Positions 50,804-59,930 of a stretch of 64,000 nt of DNA are shown here, piece by piece. Where the stretch lies: the NCBI GenBank assembly GCA_045612185.1, contig JAZKYO010000108.1, positions 1 to 64,000 of the forward strand. The letters are read 5' to 3'. The first letter of the stretch is position 1; each line of letters starts with the position of its first letter. Made by a program: the position numbers and the translations under genes. The notes below the pieces were generated by a model. That model saw nothing but the letters and a program-made list of their open reading frames with translations. It was not told the DNA's origin and searched no databases. This DNA is from RGIG8775 sp045612185 (lineage in GTDB: Bacteria > Bacillota > Clostridia > Oscillospirales > CAG-272).

Positions 50804-52933
50804 TTATCTCTGTTGTGCTCTCAGTCTTTTAAGTTGAGGCGAGTCATCAAGGTTTACCTTTGCCGCCACATTTTCAACAGAATATTCTATAAGTTCATCT
50901 GAGTTTCTTTTTATTTTGCAAAGTCCCATTTCGTCAAGCACGTCAAGTATTATCAAAAGCTTGACGCGGTTAATATTTTCTCCCGCAAGCTTTTGCAGGC
51001 GGCTTTCGGATATACAGCCGTCGTCACCGAATTTTAGGGCTTTATAAACTGTCGCAAAATCCTCTCTCTGAGGAATGATATTTTCTTTTTCCGAAAAGCG
51101 CGCGCCGCCGATTATTTCGGCATAACGGCTTTTTTCAGCCTCGATTTTATGTACCACGCTTTCGGCAAGTCTTACCTCGCGCACGATAAGCTGAACGCTT
51201 CTGTATCCGTTATATTCGTTTATGTCAAGGTTGAATATTATGTCAAGAAGCTCTCCGACGTTGTAATTAAACACCGAATAATCAGCTCCGAACATAATAG
51301 CGTTAAAGGTTACGCCGTCCTTTTCAAAAATGAATTTAACATGCTTTCCGCCCTTAAGAGGCGTGGTTTTAACAATCCCCACATCTCTCATATAGAAAAC
51401 GGGAGTGGGGTTAGACATGCCAAATGGCTCAAGCAAGGCAATTTCCTCAGCGCAACGCATGGTAATATCCTTTGAGCAAAGCTCAAGGTCAGCCTCAACC
51501 GACGTTACCCACATATCTTCGGTTTCAATGCTTCTTACATAGTCGTTTATCGTTTTTCTGAAATCGTCCACGTCGGCTCTTGTGAGCGAAAGCCCCGCCG
51601 CAAGCTCATGACCTCCGAATTTAACGAGATACTCACTTGATGCCTCAAGCGCTTCCACAAGGTTTACACCGCTTACGCTTCGTCCCGATCCGCGCCCCAT
51701 ATCAAAGCCGCCTCCCGTATTATCGCTATCCTCAAAGGTTACAAGTATAGACGGAAGTCCGTATTTTTCCACTACCTTTGAGGCGACGATTCCTATAACA
51801 CCGGGGTGCCACGAGTCTCCCGCAACCACAATGACTCTGTCATTTTCAAAATCGTGGGTTTCCTCGATTTTTTTATAAACTTCATCAAGTATTCTCTGCT
51901 CCTCGTCCTGACGGGATTTGTTGTATTCACAAAGCAGCTCCGCAAGAGAGTCCGCTACGCTTTCATCGTCACCTTCTGACAAAAGCATAAGCTCAAGCGC
52001 GCGAGAGGCATGGGTCATACGCCCTGCCGCGTTTATTCTCGGCGCGATATTAAAGCTTATCGCATTCGTATTGCATTTTTCAGCCGACGAGCCCGACTTT
52101 TCAAGAAGCACTTTTATACCGGGACGCGGATTGCGTCTTATTTTCATAAGACCGAAGTGAATAATGTTTCTATTTTCGTCCACCATAGGCATAACGTCGG
52201 CTATTGTGCCGAGAGTTGCCAAGTCGGCGTACTTTTCATAAACCGTTCTTATAGCCGCATTTCGGTCTCCCTGACGAATCATTTCAATGGCGGTTATAAG
52301 CTTAAACGCAACACCGACTCCCGCAAGCTCAGCAAAAGGGTATTCCGAGTCTTTTCTGTGCGGATTTACCACGGCATAAGCATCGGGAATCTCCTCACGG
52401 CATTCGTGGTGGTCTGTTACGACAACGTCGACACCAAGCGCTTTTGCGTGTTCTATCTCGTCGATTGCGGTTATTCCCGTATCAACGGTTACTATAAGCG
52501 TAACACCTTTTTCGGCAAGCATATCTATCGCCGCGCTACTCATTCCGTACCCCTCGGCAAATCTGTCGGGGATGTAATACCCCAACTCCATATCGGGGTT
52601 AAGCTCTTCCAAATAGAGAAAAAGAGTTGCCGTTGCCGACACTCCGTCAACGTCATAGTCTCCGTATATAGCCACACTTTCACTGTTTTCCACCGCCTCA
52701 AGAATACGCTCGACGGCTTTTCTCATGTCGGGAAGTCTGAAAGGGTCGTATATACTAAGTCCGTTTTTCTGTATAAAATCCTCAGCTTTTTTTACGGTAT
52801 CGCAACCGCGCTGATAAAGAAGCTTGGCGCAAACCGACGAAACTCCGAGCGAAGCGGAGATTTCGCCTACCGCGGCAAGCGCGTCGGCATTTTCACCGAT
52901 TCCGCCGACCTTCCATATTTTTTTGATTTCCAT
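50804..52933 (-). CDS. recJ: Single-stranded-DNA exonuclease RecJ
   Basis: 709 residues. DHH motifs: IYGDYDVDGVSATA, IVTVDTGIT, VVVTDHHECRE; the DHHA1 part has GRGSGRSVSGVNLVEAL and KFGGHELAAGLSL; an OB-fold and a short C-terminal domain follow. Degrades 5'-ended single strands in repair. 21 bases upstream of rel, same operon. Confidence 0.96.
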   Translation of the reverse strand: MEIKKIWKVGGIGENADALAAVGEISASLGVSSVCAKLLYQRGCDTVKKAEDFIQKNGLSIYDPFRLPDMRKAVERILEAVENSESVAIYGDYDVDGVSATATLFLYLEELNPDMELGYYIPDRFAEGYGMSSAAIDMLAEKGVTLIVTVDTGITAIDEIEHAKALGVDVVVTDHHECREEIPDAYAVVNPHRKDSEYPFAELAGVGVAFKLITAIEMIRQGDRNAAIRTVYEKYADLATLGTIADVMPMVDENRNIIHFGLMKIRRNPRPGIKVLLEKSGSSAEKCNTNAISFNIAPRINAAGRMTHASRALELMLLSEGDDESVADSLAELLCEYNKSRQDEEQRILDEVYKKIEETHDFENDRVIVVAGDSWHPGVIGIVASKVVEKYGLPSILVTFEDSDNTGGGFDMGRGSGRSVSGVNLVEALEASSEYLVKFGGHELAAGLSLTRADVDDFRKTINDYVRSIETEDMWVTSVEADLELCSKDITMRCAEEIALLEPFGMSNPTPVFYMRDVGIVKTTPLKGGKHVKFIFEKDGVTFNAIMFGADYSVFNYNVGELLDIIFNLDINEYNGYRSVQLIVREVRLAESVVHKIEAEKSRYAEIIGGARFSEKENIIPQREDFATVYKALKFGDDGCISESRLQKLAGENINRVKLLIILDVLDEMGLCKIKRNSDELIEYSVENVAAKVNLDDSPQLKRLRAQQR

Positions 52934-53389
52934 TTATTCTCCTACGTCCTCACCGTCGTTTGACACAAGAACTCCGATTATTTCTATATCACATCTTTTT
53001 TTGCCGACAAGGTGGGAATACAACCACACTGCGGCAAAAGAAACCGCAAACCCAACGATAAGCGCAATATAGCTGTAAAGCTCGGTATTCCATATACCGT
53101 TTGCTATAAAATAGAAAGCGATTCCTATTACGACAGGCAACAAAAAAACAAGCGCGGAATAAGCAAGTACACGGGACGACGATGACTCTATTTCCACGGT
53201 ATCCCCTGTTTTAGCCCCTATTTTATTAAGTGCCTTAGCGCTGAATTTTCGTTTTCCACCGGTAAGAGAGCATATACTGCATCCCTCACCCTTTTCGTTT
53301 TTATGACAACCGTCACAAGCCGACTTCCTTTCGACCTCAACCACGGCAGTTTCTCCGTCAACGCTTATAACTTTAGCTTTGGTAAGCAT
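52934..53389 (-). CDS. RseC/MucC-type membrane protein
   Basis: 151 residues. Cysteine motif ACDGCHKNEKGEGCSIC in the N-terminal domain, followed by AKTGDTVEIESSSS and two membrane helices (~80-97, ~107-125). Matches the RseC family, which in other bacteria tunes redox regulators or the Rnf complex; here no Rnf gene is nearby. The stop abuts the recJ start, so translation is coupled. Confidence 0.88.
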   Translation of the reverse strand: MLTKAKVISVDGETAVVEVERKSACDGCHKNEKGEGCSICSLTGGKRKFSAKALNKIGAKTGDTVEIESSSSRVLAYSALVFLLPVVIGIAFYFIANGIWNTELYSYIALIVGFAVSFAAVWLYSHLVGKKRCDIEIIGVLVSNDGEDVGE

Positions 53390-53403
53390 AGTTCCTCCAA
53401 AAT

Positions 53404-55023
53404 TTACAACTGTTTATTTGAGAAGCGCGCCATTAAGGTCTTGGCCACCTTTACGCCGTCAACAGCCGCGCTGGTTATTCCGCCCGCGTAGCCCGCTCCC
53501 TCTCCCGCGGGATAAATTCTATCGTTGCCAAATGCGGTCATTGCCTCACCGCGTTTTATTGTAAGCGGTGCAGAAGTTCTCGTCTCTACAGCCGTAAGCA
53601 CGACATCACAAGCATCAAATCCCGATATTTTTTTGCCAAAATCAGCGAATCCGATTTTAAGGCTGTCGACAATATGTGACGGAAAAATTTGAGCTATATC
53701 GGCAACCTTACAAGCTCCTCCCATATATGTGGGAAGAACTCTTGCAGGCTCGGTCACCGCTTTTCCATCAAAGAAATCGCCCATAGTCTGGCAAGGAGCA
53801 GTATAGTCTCCGCCACCAAGCCAAAAGGCTTTTCTTTCAAGGCTTCGCTGAAACTCGATTGCCGCCCTTACGTCCCGACCGAAATCATCCGGAGAAACCG
53901 AGACAGCCACCGCTGAATTGGCGTTTTTCCCGTCTCTCGCGTAACGGCTCATACCGTTTACAACAACTCCGCCCTCCTCGGACGCCGCCGCCACGACCTC
54001 ACCACCGGGGCACATACAAAAAGTATAAACGCCTCTATCGCCCTTGGTGTAGGAAAGATTATACTCCCCTTTCCCAAGTTTTGCGTGTCCCGCAAAGTCT
54101 CCGAAAAGAGCCTTATCTATATCCTCCTGTAAATGCTCCACACGCACGCCCACCGAAAAGGGCTTTGGTGCGATATCAAAGCCTTGGCTCATAAGCATTT
54201 CGTAGGTATCCCTTGCGCTGTGACCTACTGCCAGAACACAAGCTCCGCACTCGATGTCACCAAACGTGGTTTTGGCTACCAGATTTTTGCCTTTCGTTTC
54301 AAAAGAGTCAAGTCGGCAATTATACACAAGTCTGCCGCCAAGTCGCTCTATTTCGTGTAAAACCGCGGACACCACTCCGCGAAGCACGTCTGTACCGATA
54401 TGCGGCTTTGCCTTGGTAAGAATATCATCGGGCGCGCCGAATTTATGGAAGGTTTCGAGAACGAAGTCGCAGTTTGCGTCATTTATTCTTGTCACAAGCT
54501 TTCCGTCCGAGAAAGTTCCCGCTCCGCCCGCTCCGAACTGAATATTCGTAGCGGTATTAAGGACCTTTGTCTTATAAAATTTATCCACCTCGGCAACTCT
54601 ATCCTCAACCGAGCCGCCACGATCGATAAGTATGGGCTTGTATCCGTTTTGCGCCAACAAAAGTGCCGCAAACATTCCGCAAGGCCCCATTCCGACCACC
54701 AAAGGGGGGGCAAACAGTGTTTCATCCCCCTGCTTTATTTCAAACTCTTGATGACCGCAGATTCTTACAGAATTGCGTTCAAGATTTGCCTTGTTTACCA
54801 AAACAGGCTCATCTGAGGTTGCCATAACCGAGCATACCGTCTTTATATCCTGCTTTTTTCTGGCATCTATCGACTTTTTATAAAGTCGAAAATGAAGCGG
54901 CGACGGGTTAACCCCCGCGCGCTTCATTCTCTGCTCCGCTGTTTTTATTATTTCCCCATCGTCACAAGTAAACGGCAAGGAAATATTTGATATTATGAAT
55001 TTTGAAGCCTTGATTTTCTCCAT
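53404..55023 (-). CDS. FAD-dependent oxidoreductase (COG2509-type dehydrogenase)
   Basis: 539 residues from the ATG at 55023; the longer frame overlaps the upstream gene. FAD-binding VVGMGPCGMFAALLLAQNG near residue 108, then NIQFGAGGAGTFSDGKL, VLAVGHSARDTYEML, FSVGVRVEHLQEDID and the C-terminal IYPAGEGAGYAGGITSAAVDG. These mark the uncharacterised FAD-dependent dehydrogenase family common in Firmicutes. Substrate unknown. The ribosome site is weak (GGAAG), possibly relying on coupling to the upstream stop seven bases away. Confidence 0.88.
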   Translation of the reverse strand: MEKIKASKFIISNISLPFTCDDGEIIKTAEQRMKRAGVNPSPLHFRLYKKSIDARKKQDIKTVCSVMATSDEPVLVNKANLERNSVRICGHQEFEIKQGDETLFAPPLVVGMGPCGMFAALLLAQNGYKPILIDRGGSVEDRVAEVDKFYKTKVLNTATNIQFGAGGAGTFSDGKLVTRINDANCDFVLETFHKFGAPDDILTKAKPHIGTDVLRGVVSAVLHEIERLGGRLVYNCRLDSFETKGKNLVAKTTFGDIECGACVLAVGHSARDTYEMLMSQGFDIAPKPFSVGVRVEHLQEDIDKALFGDFAGHAKLGKGEYNLSYTKGDRGVYTFCMCPGGEVVAAASEEGGVVVNGMSRYARDGKNANSAVAVSVSPDDFGRDVRAAIEFQRSLERKAFWLGGGDYTAPCQTMGDFFDGKAVTEPARVLPTYMGGACKVADIAQIFPSHIVDSLKIGFADFGKKISGFDACDVVLTAVETRTSAPLTIKRGEAMTAFGNDRIYPAGEGAGYAGGITSAAVDGVKVAKTLMARFSNKQL

Positions 55024-55027
55024 CTGA

Positions 55028-55294
55028 TTACTCTGCGCTTCCCGAAACTGTGCCCTGGTCGCCACTGAAAGCAGGCAACGGAGCGGGTGTTGCCGCATCC
55101 ATATTTATGTTTGATATGATAAGCCAGATTACAAAAGCGATCACCACGCAAATGATAATTGCGATAAGATTCTGTTTCTTTGCCGATTTTTCCGAATAGT
55201 TATCGTTCTGAGCATCCGAATTTTCCGCCGCTCTTATTTCGGAGGTGTCGGTTGGTCTGAATTCGGCTGTATTTTGAGGATATTCCTTTTCCAT
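55028..55294 (-). CDS. Small single-helix membrane protein, CdaR-like stub
   Basis: 88 residues: a hydrophilic N-terminal ~42 residues, one membrane helix (LIAIIICVVIAFVIWLIISN), and a 22-residue outer tail rich in Ala/Pro/Ser. It lies 20 bases after cdaA, where most Firmicutes have CdaR. The helix ending VIWLIISNINMD resembles the CdaR anchor, but the YbbR repeats are absent. It may be a degenerate or minimal CdaR; otherwise it is an unknown protein. GGAG lies nine bases before the ATG. Confidence 0.65.
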   Translation of the reverse strand: MEKEYPQNTAEFRPTDTSEIRAAENSDAQNDNYSEKSAKKQNLIAIIICVVIAFVIWLIISNINMDAATPAPLPAFSGDQGTVSGSAE

Positions 55295-55314
55295 GGTTCT
55301 ATCTCCGTTCGGTA

Positions 55315-56199
55315 TTACTTGTTTTTGTTTTGAGATGCTCCGTTTTTCTGGAGATTCTTATAGTTAGGACCTACAAGAATATTAAGTAGCTCCTGCTTGA
55401 GAGTGAGTCTTTTATAATTGCGCTTAAGCGTACCGTTGACTGCCATTGAAACTATTCCTGTTTCTTCAGAAACCACAACCACCACAGCGTCACTGACCTC
55501 ACTGATACCAAGCGCCGCTCTGTGTCTCGTTCCCAGCGACGAGGTTATCTCCTCGCTGTTGGAAAGCGGCAGCATACAGGAAGCCGCGTATATACGGTAA
55601 TCTCTGATTATCACCGCTCCGTCGTGAAGGGGCGCGCGGTTAAAGAATATGTTACCGATAAGACGGCGCGAAATATGGGCGTTAAGAACAACTCCGCTCT
55701 TGGTAAACTCACCAAGCTTTGTCGTACGTTCAAACACTATAAGAGCACCTGTTTTGGAGCGAGCCATTTCAAAAACGGCATCGCAAACCGAGTCAATCGA
55801 CTCCATAATATTCGCCTGCTCACCGCTGTCAGACGAGAAACGTTTTGCGCCCAGAGAAAGAGGTGTATTTCCCACTTTTTCGAGAGCGGCGCGCAGTTCG
55901 GGTTGGAACAGTATGATAAGCGCTGTTAATCCTACCTGGAAGAAATTTTGGAAAATGAAGGTTATTGAATTGAGGTGAAAGGCGTAGCTGAACACCAATA
56001 TGCCGACCACAATAGCGAGACCTATAAGCAACTGGCTTGCGCGTCTGTCTCTGATAAACTTATACACGTAGTAAAGCATCAGCGAAAGCAAGGCAATATC
56101 TATTATATCGTTTAAGCCGAACACCAGCTTTCCGTTGTTGAAAAAGTGTATCCAGACTCGATTGGTCCAGAAATTGGCAACAGCATCAATTATATTCAT
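55315..56199 (-). CDS. cdaA: Diadenylate cyclase CdaA
   Basis: 294 residues from the ATG at 56199 (GGAGG eight bases upstream; the 56223 start has no site). Three membrane helices in the first ~90 residues, then the DAC domain with NRAPLHDGAVIIRDYRIYAASC (DGA) and LGTRHRAALGISE (RHR), both intact. It makes c-di-AMP from two ATP, controlling osmolyte and potassium balance. First gene of the long leftward block, with its own promoter. Confidence 0.97.
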   Translation of the reverse strand: MNIIDAVANFWTNRVWIHFFNNGKLVFGLNDIIDIALLSLMLYYVYKFIRDRRASQLLIGLAIVVGILVFSYAFHLNSITFIFQNFFQVGLTALIILFQPELRAALEKVGNTPLSLGAKRFSSDSGEQANIMESIDSVCDAVFEMARSKTGALIVFERTTKLGEFTKSGVVLNAHISRRLIGNIFFNRAPLHDGAVIIRDYRIYAASCMLPLSNSEEITSSLGTRHRAALGISEVSDAVVVVVSEETGIVSMAVNGTLKRNYKRLTLKQELLNILVGPNYKNLQKNGASQNKNK

Positions 56200-56560
56200 T
56201 TGGGCCACCTCCGTACAAAGCAATAAATATTCGAAATCGAGGCAAAATAATATGCTCCGTTACATTCTTATTTAATTATATCATACATCTACTGAAATTT
56301 CAAACATTTTCGAAAAAAAATTCAAAAAAATTGTTAATTTTTTTAGAACAATCCTCATGATTTTCGTTGTTTTTATTATTTTTTGATTTTTTACCGTTTT
56401 TGGGGCGTGGAAACGAGGCGTATTTCGGTAAAATTTGTTTTCAATTAGTCAATAGTTGCTTTCTTTTCCAAGTTTTTTCCAAAAAATTTCAAAGTCCTTG
56501 ATTTTTTGAAAGTTATGTGCTATACTGAGAATACATCTTTTATTTAAGAAAGGAATAGAC
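56200..56560. promoter_or_regulatory. Divergent promoter region: cdaA (left) and solute-binding lipoprotein (right)
   Basis: Leftward TTGAAA (56303-56298), 17 bases, TATAAT (56280-56275) for cdaA. Rightward TTGATT (56498-56503), 17 bases, TATACT (56521-56526) for the binding protein. Between them the DNA is very AT-rich, with an inverted repeat TTTACCG...CGGTAAA (56390-56396, 56426-56432). No gene seen. Confidence 0.75.
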
Positions 56561-58042
56561 ATGAGAAATCTTATCAAAGCACTCGCGCTTGTGTTGGCGT
56601 TGCTTACAGTTCTCTCCTGCTTTGCCGCTTGTGGCGGAAACGGAGACGACACCACTCTCCCCCAAGCATCGGGAGAAAACACTAACGTAGACAAATACGG
56701 TCGTGATTACATCGCAGACTCAATCCCCGCGGATCTCCGCTTCGACGGTGAAACCGTAACTTTCTTTACAAGAAGTGATAACGCTTATCACGCTATCGAA
56801 ATGGACACCGACAACACTATCAACGATACTGTTAACGATGCTATATTTTACAGAAACGCTACCGTTGAACAGCGTCTCGGCATCACAATAGACCAAATTT
56901 CTCAGCCCGGATCGTGGGGCGCTCATACCGAGTGGCTTCAAGCGCTCAGAAATACGGTTCTTACCAAGACCGGAGACTACGACTGCGCGGCTATCTACGC
57001 ATCGCAGGGATCCGCTCTCGCGACAGAGGGTATTTACTACAACGTAAAGAACATTGAGCATCTCGACCTCAAAAAGCCTTGGTGGAATCAGACTCTTCTT
57101 GACGAGCTTGAAATATTTGATACCATTTATTTCCTCGGCGGTGATATAGCGATTTCGCAGATTACAAGAGCAGGTCTTACCGTTTACAACAAAAGGCTGT
57201 TCAACGAATATTTCAAAGAGTTGAGCGTTTATGAGCTTGTTGACAACTACGATTGGACCATTGACAAGCTTTACGAGCTTTCCTCCCAAGTATGGGTTGA
57301 TGAAAACGGCTCGGGTGTTGCTGACGACGGCGACCTTGTTGGCTTTCTTGACTATGGGGGCGATGGCTGGCTTGACATTTGGATTGCCGCTCTCGGTGTA
57401 AACATCACCGAAAAAGACAGTGAGGGATATCCCTACATAGCCATATACAACGAGAGATCGGTTGACGCATTTGAGAAGCTTCAGCGCTTAAATTATGACA
57501 ACCCCGGTGCAATTCCGACGGCAATCCCCCGCGTTGACACTACGTTCAACAAAGGAAACGTTCTCTTCGCTTCTTCTTATCTTGAGGCTTGCGAGGAATA
57601 CAGAAATATGACAGATTCCTACGGAGCCCTTCCCATGCCTATGTATGACAAAGAGCAGGGGCATTACGCGTCATATCCCCAAAACGGTTGCTCGCTTATA
57701 ACCGTTCTTTCCACATGCCAGAACACAGAACTTATAGGCGCGACCCTTGAGCTTATGGCGGCAGAGTCTTACAGACAGGTCATCCCCGAATATTATCAGG
57801 TTTGTCTACAGGGTAAATACTCCGCTGACGCTGACGACGCAAGAATGTACGACAAAATCACCCAGGGTATAAAGCTTGATTTTGGATTTATATACGCCAC
57901 CGCAAGTATCGCTTCCGTAAACGCTCTTTTCAGAGACCTTGACGGAGATATTGCGCAGTCTTATCAATCCAACAAGGTTAAGTACGAAACGGCTCTTGAA
58001 GATCTTATAACCGCGCTTGACGATATATCCTTTATGTCTTAA
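56561..58042 (+). CDS. Extracellular solute-binding lipoprotein (family 1), orphan
   Basis: 493 residues. Lipobox CFAAC with lipidated Cys24. Mature part shows the binding-protein fold: ETVTFFTRSDNAYHAIEMD, DYDCAAIYASQGSALATEG, AGLTVYNKRLFNEYFKEL, WTIDKLYELSSQVWVDENGSG (a Ca-loop-like acidic stretch), ALPMPMYDKEQGHYASYPQNG, and a closing helix region. Sugar or glycan binding is likely. No permease gene is adjacent; a strong terminator follows, so it is a single-gene unit. It could serve permeases elsewhere in the genome. Confidence 0.85.
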   Translation: MRNLIKALALVLALLTVLSCFAACGGNGDDTTLPQASGENTNVDKYGRDYIADSIPADLRFDGETVTFFTRSDNAYHAIEMDTDNTINDTVNDAIFYRNATVEQRLGITIDQISQPGSWGAHTEWLQALRNTVLTKTGDYDCAAIYASQGSALATEGIYYNVKNIEHLDLKKPWWNQTLLDELEIFDTIYFLGGDIAISQITRAGLTVYNKRLFNEYFKELSVYELVDNYDWTIDKLYELSSQVWVDENGSGVADDGDLVGFLDYGGDGWLDIWIAALGVNITEKDSEGYPYIAIYNERSVDAFEKLQRLNYDNPGAIPTAIPRVDTTFNKGNVLFASSYLEACEEYRNMTDSYGALPMPMYDKEQGHYASYPQNGCSLITVLSTCQNTELIGATLELMAAESYRQVIPEYYQVCLQGKYSADADDARMYDKITQGIKLDFGFIYATASIASVNALFRDLDGDIAQSYQSNKVKYETALEDLITALDDISFMS

Positions 58043-58052
58043 GCTTTTCAGC

Positions 58053-58088
58053 AATCGGTTGGAACGTGAAATCACGTTCCAACCGATT
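58053..58088 (+). terminator. Terminator of the orphan binding-protein gene
   Basis: Perfect 16-bp arms AATCGGTTGGAACGTG / CACGTTCCAACCGATT around a four-base loop, followed by TTTT. Confidence 0.92.
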
Positions 58089-58141
58089 TTTACTTTGTAA
58101 AATACACAAAAAGCCTTTGCTTTTTTTGGTAATAAATACGC

Positions 58142-58170
58142 TTGATTTTTCGATGTCTGTGTAGTATAAT
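58142..58170 (+). promoter_or_regulatory. Promoter of the lipoprotein gene at 58203
   Basis: TTGATT, 17-base spacer, TATAAT; start predicted near 58177, which rules out an earlier in-frame ATG at 58173. Confidence 0.75.
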
Positions 58171-58202
58171 GAATGTATATTCTAAAAATGAGGAAGCTTA
58201 TT

Positions 58203-59720
58203 ATGACAAAAACTCAAAAACTTTTATCACTTATTCTTGCGGCAATTATGCTGCTTTCCTGCCTTTCGGCATGCGGGGAACCCAAAGAACCTGTTGACAC
58301 AGACCCCACAGACTACACCGAAAAAACCTTTCAAACTTACTCGGAAAACGGAGACTATTTTTTCAATACTACCGAGATTTTGAACTTCACAGACCTTCCA
58401 ACAAAAGATATTAAGGGTCTCAGGCTTACAAGTCTCAACTCAAAATTTACTTTTGCGGCGCAGTGCGAGGGTAAGGTAAAACTTTATATATGGACGGATT
58501 CGGTTTCCGCGCCCTATCGTGACGTCGCGGTTAAAATAACGGTTGACGGAGCAAACGAAAAAACCGAAAGATGGCTGTCAAGCGGCGGCAACGCGCTTAT
58601 CGCCGAAGTCCAAAAAGGAAATCACACCTTTACAATCGAAAAGCTTTCGGGCGGTGCCAACCTTTACATAGGTGCGGTCACCCTTTGCGGTGAGCTGACC
58701 GAAGCGCCGAGAGTCAACGTCGAAAACGGCGTATTTGTAGAAGTGTTCAAGCCAGCGGGCGGTGACGACGAATTCTGCTCATTCAACGTTTACACCCAAA
58801 CCACGCATCCTTCAGGCGAGTATTACATCAGATACAATTTCGTGTACGAATATGATGATATAGACGAAACGCTTACTTGGGGTACCGGCTCCAACACCGG
58901 ATCGAACCGAATGAACTACCGTATCAAGACCGCGCAGATAGTTAAGAAAACCGGCAACCCGGGATTCCTTAACATACACAACATCCTTCAATCCGGAGAA
59001 ATTTCTCTTGCAATTAAAGAGCGCAACTTGGAAACAGGCAAAAACGCCGGTGATTTCGTAGGCGGTTTCCACGGAGACGAAAATCTTAAAAACGCCTCTC
59101 TTGTACTTGACGGAAACAAAGAAATAGATCTTTATCAGGGAGAAGCAGGATTCTACAACTGTTCCACCGTGGAATTCAAGCAATTCTCCACGATATGCCG
59201 TTGCCACACTCCGCTTGAGGCGGTAATGGACCACAACCAACACTATCTTATCGACACAAACGGAATAAGACTCGATCAGCAGGTCGTATGGCTTTCGGGT
59301 GATTTCGCACCCACTCTTGACCAGACTTACCTTCAAATGTTCACGTTAGTAAGAACCAACCCCGACAAAACAGGTGATTTCCTTACAGACACCGTCACAC
59401 TTCTTGATGAAAACGGCGGATTCCTTGCAAAATCAAAAGTTTCGGAAATCGACCCAGGTGAAAAGGAAGGAATAATCGCATTGCAAAGATCCGACGCAAG
59501 ATACGCCGAATATACGGGGGAGGAAAAAGGTATTTACGCAAAGGTAGGTTTCCAGTTCCCTGATTCAAACTGCACCATTCACACGGCGAGAATTTCGGTA
59601 AGAAAATACGGCGACAGCAAGTGGTATCCTTCATTCAAGGGTAAAACCGACACCCCAACCGTAGGCGAAGAGTGGAACGTATGCAGCTTCTACTACATTG
59701 ACTACAATCCCGCTGAATAA
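58203..59720 (+). CDS. Lipoprotein of an unrecognised paralogous family, with CBM/CE2-like N-terminal module
   Basis: 505 residues from the ATG at 58203 (GAGGAAG upstream). Lipobox LSAC with Cys24. Residues ~50-170 look like a jelly-roll as in CE2 esterase N-termini (DVAVKITVDGANEKTERWL, VQKGNHTFTIEKL). Residues ~180-505 form a second, beta-rich domain shared with the protein at 61223-62317: common blocks include NYRIKTA, QSGEISLA (QQGEISMA in the paralogue), AGDFVGGFHGDEN, TYLQMCT-like YLQMFTLVR, GDSKWYPSF and a C-terminal YYIDYN. I know no family with these blocks. Conserved His/Asp/Glu in GFHGDEN could be catalytic, e.g. a lyase or hydrolase. Next to rhaA, so a rhamnose-containing glycan is one possible target. 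Confidence 0.7.
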   Translation: MTKTQKLLSLILAAIMLLSCLSACGEPKEPVDTDPTDYTEKTFQTYSENGDYFFNTTEILNFTDLPTKDIKGLRLTSLNSKFTFAAQCEGKVKLYIWTDSVSAPYRDVAVKITVDGANEKTERWLSSGGNALIAEVQKGNHTFTIEKLSGGANLYIGAVTLCGELTEAPRVNVENGVFVEVFKPAGGDDEFCSFNVYTQTTHPSGEYYIRYNFVYEYDDIDETLTWGTGSNTGSNRMNYRIKTAQIVKKTGNPGFLNIHNILQSGEISLAIKERNLETGKNAGDFVGGFHGDENLKNASLVLDGNKEIDLYQGEAGFYNCSTVEFKQFSTICRCHTPLEAVMDHNQHYLIDTNGIRLDQQVVWLSGDFAPTLDQTYLQMFTLVRTNPDKTGDFLTDTVTLLDENGGFLAKSKVSEIDPGEKEGIIALQRSDARYAEYTGEEKGIYAKVGFQFPDSNCTIHTARISVRKYGDSKWYPSFKGKTDTPTVGEEWNVCSFYYIDYNPAE

Positions 59721-59723
59721 GCA

Positions 59724-59755
59724 AACAGCCGCGCACCGCGCGGCTGTTTTTTTGA
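59724..59755 (+). terminator. Terminator of the 58203 lipoprotein gene
   Basis: 11-bp arms AACAGCCGCGC / GCGCGGCTGTT, three-base loop, followed by T7. Confidence 0.92.
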
Positions 59756-59864
59756 AAACCACATCAAAATATTGGCTTTGTAAGAAAAACGGACTTACAA
59801 TTTTGTTTTTAAAAAAATCTTTGCTTTTAAGGGTTGTTTAAGCGGAAATCTTTTGTAAAAAGTA

Positions 59865-59893
59865 TTGCATTTTGAGAAAATTTATTGTATAAT
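59865..59893 (+). promoter_or_regulatory. rhaA promoter
   Basis: TTGCAT, 17-base spacer, TATAAT, about 38 bases before the rhaA ATG. Confidence 0.8.
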
Positions 59894-59930
59894 GATGTTG
59901 TAAAATTTTAGTTCAATAAGGAGAAATGTT

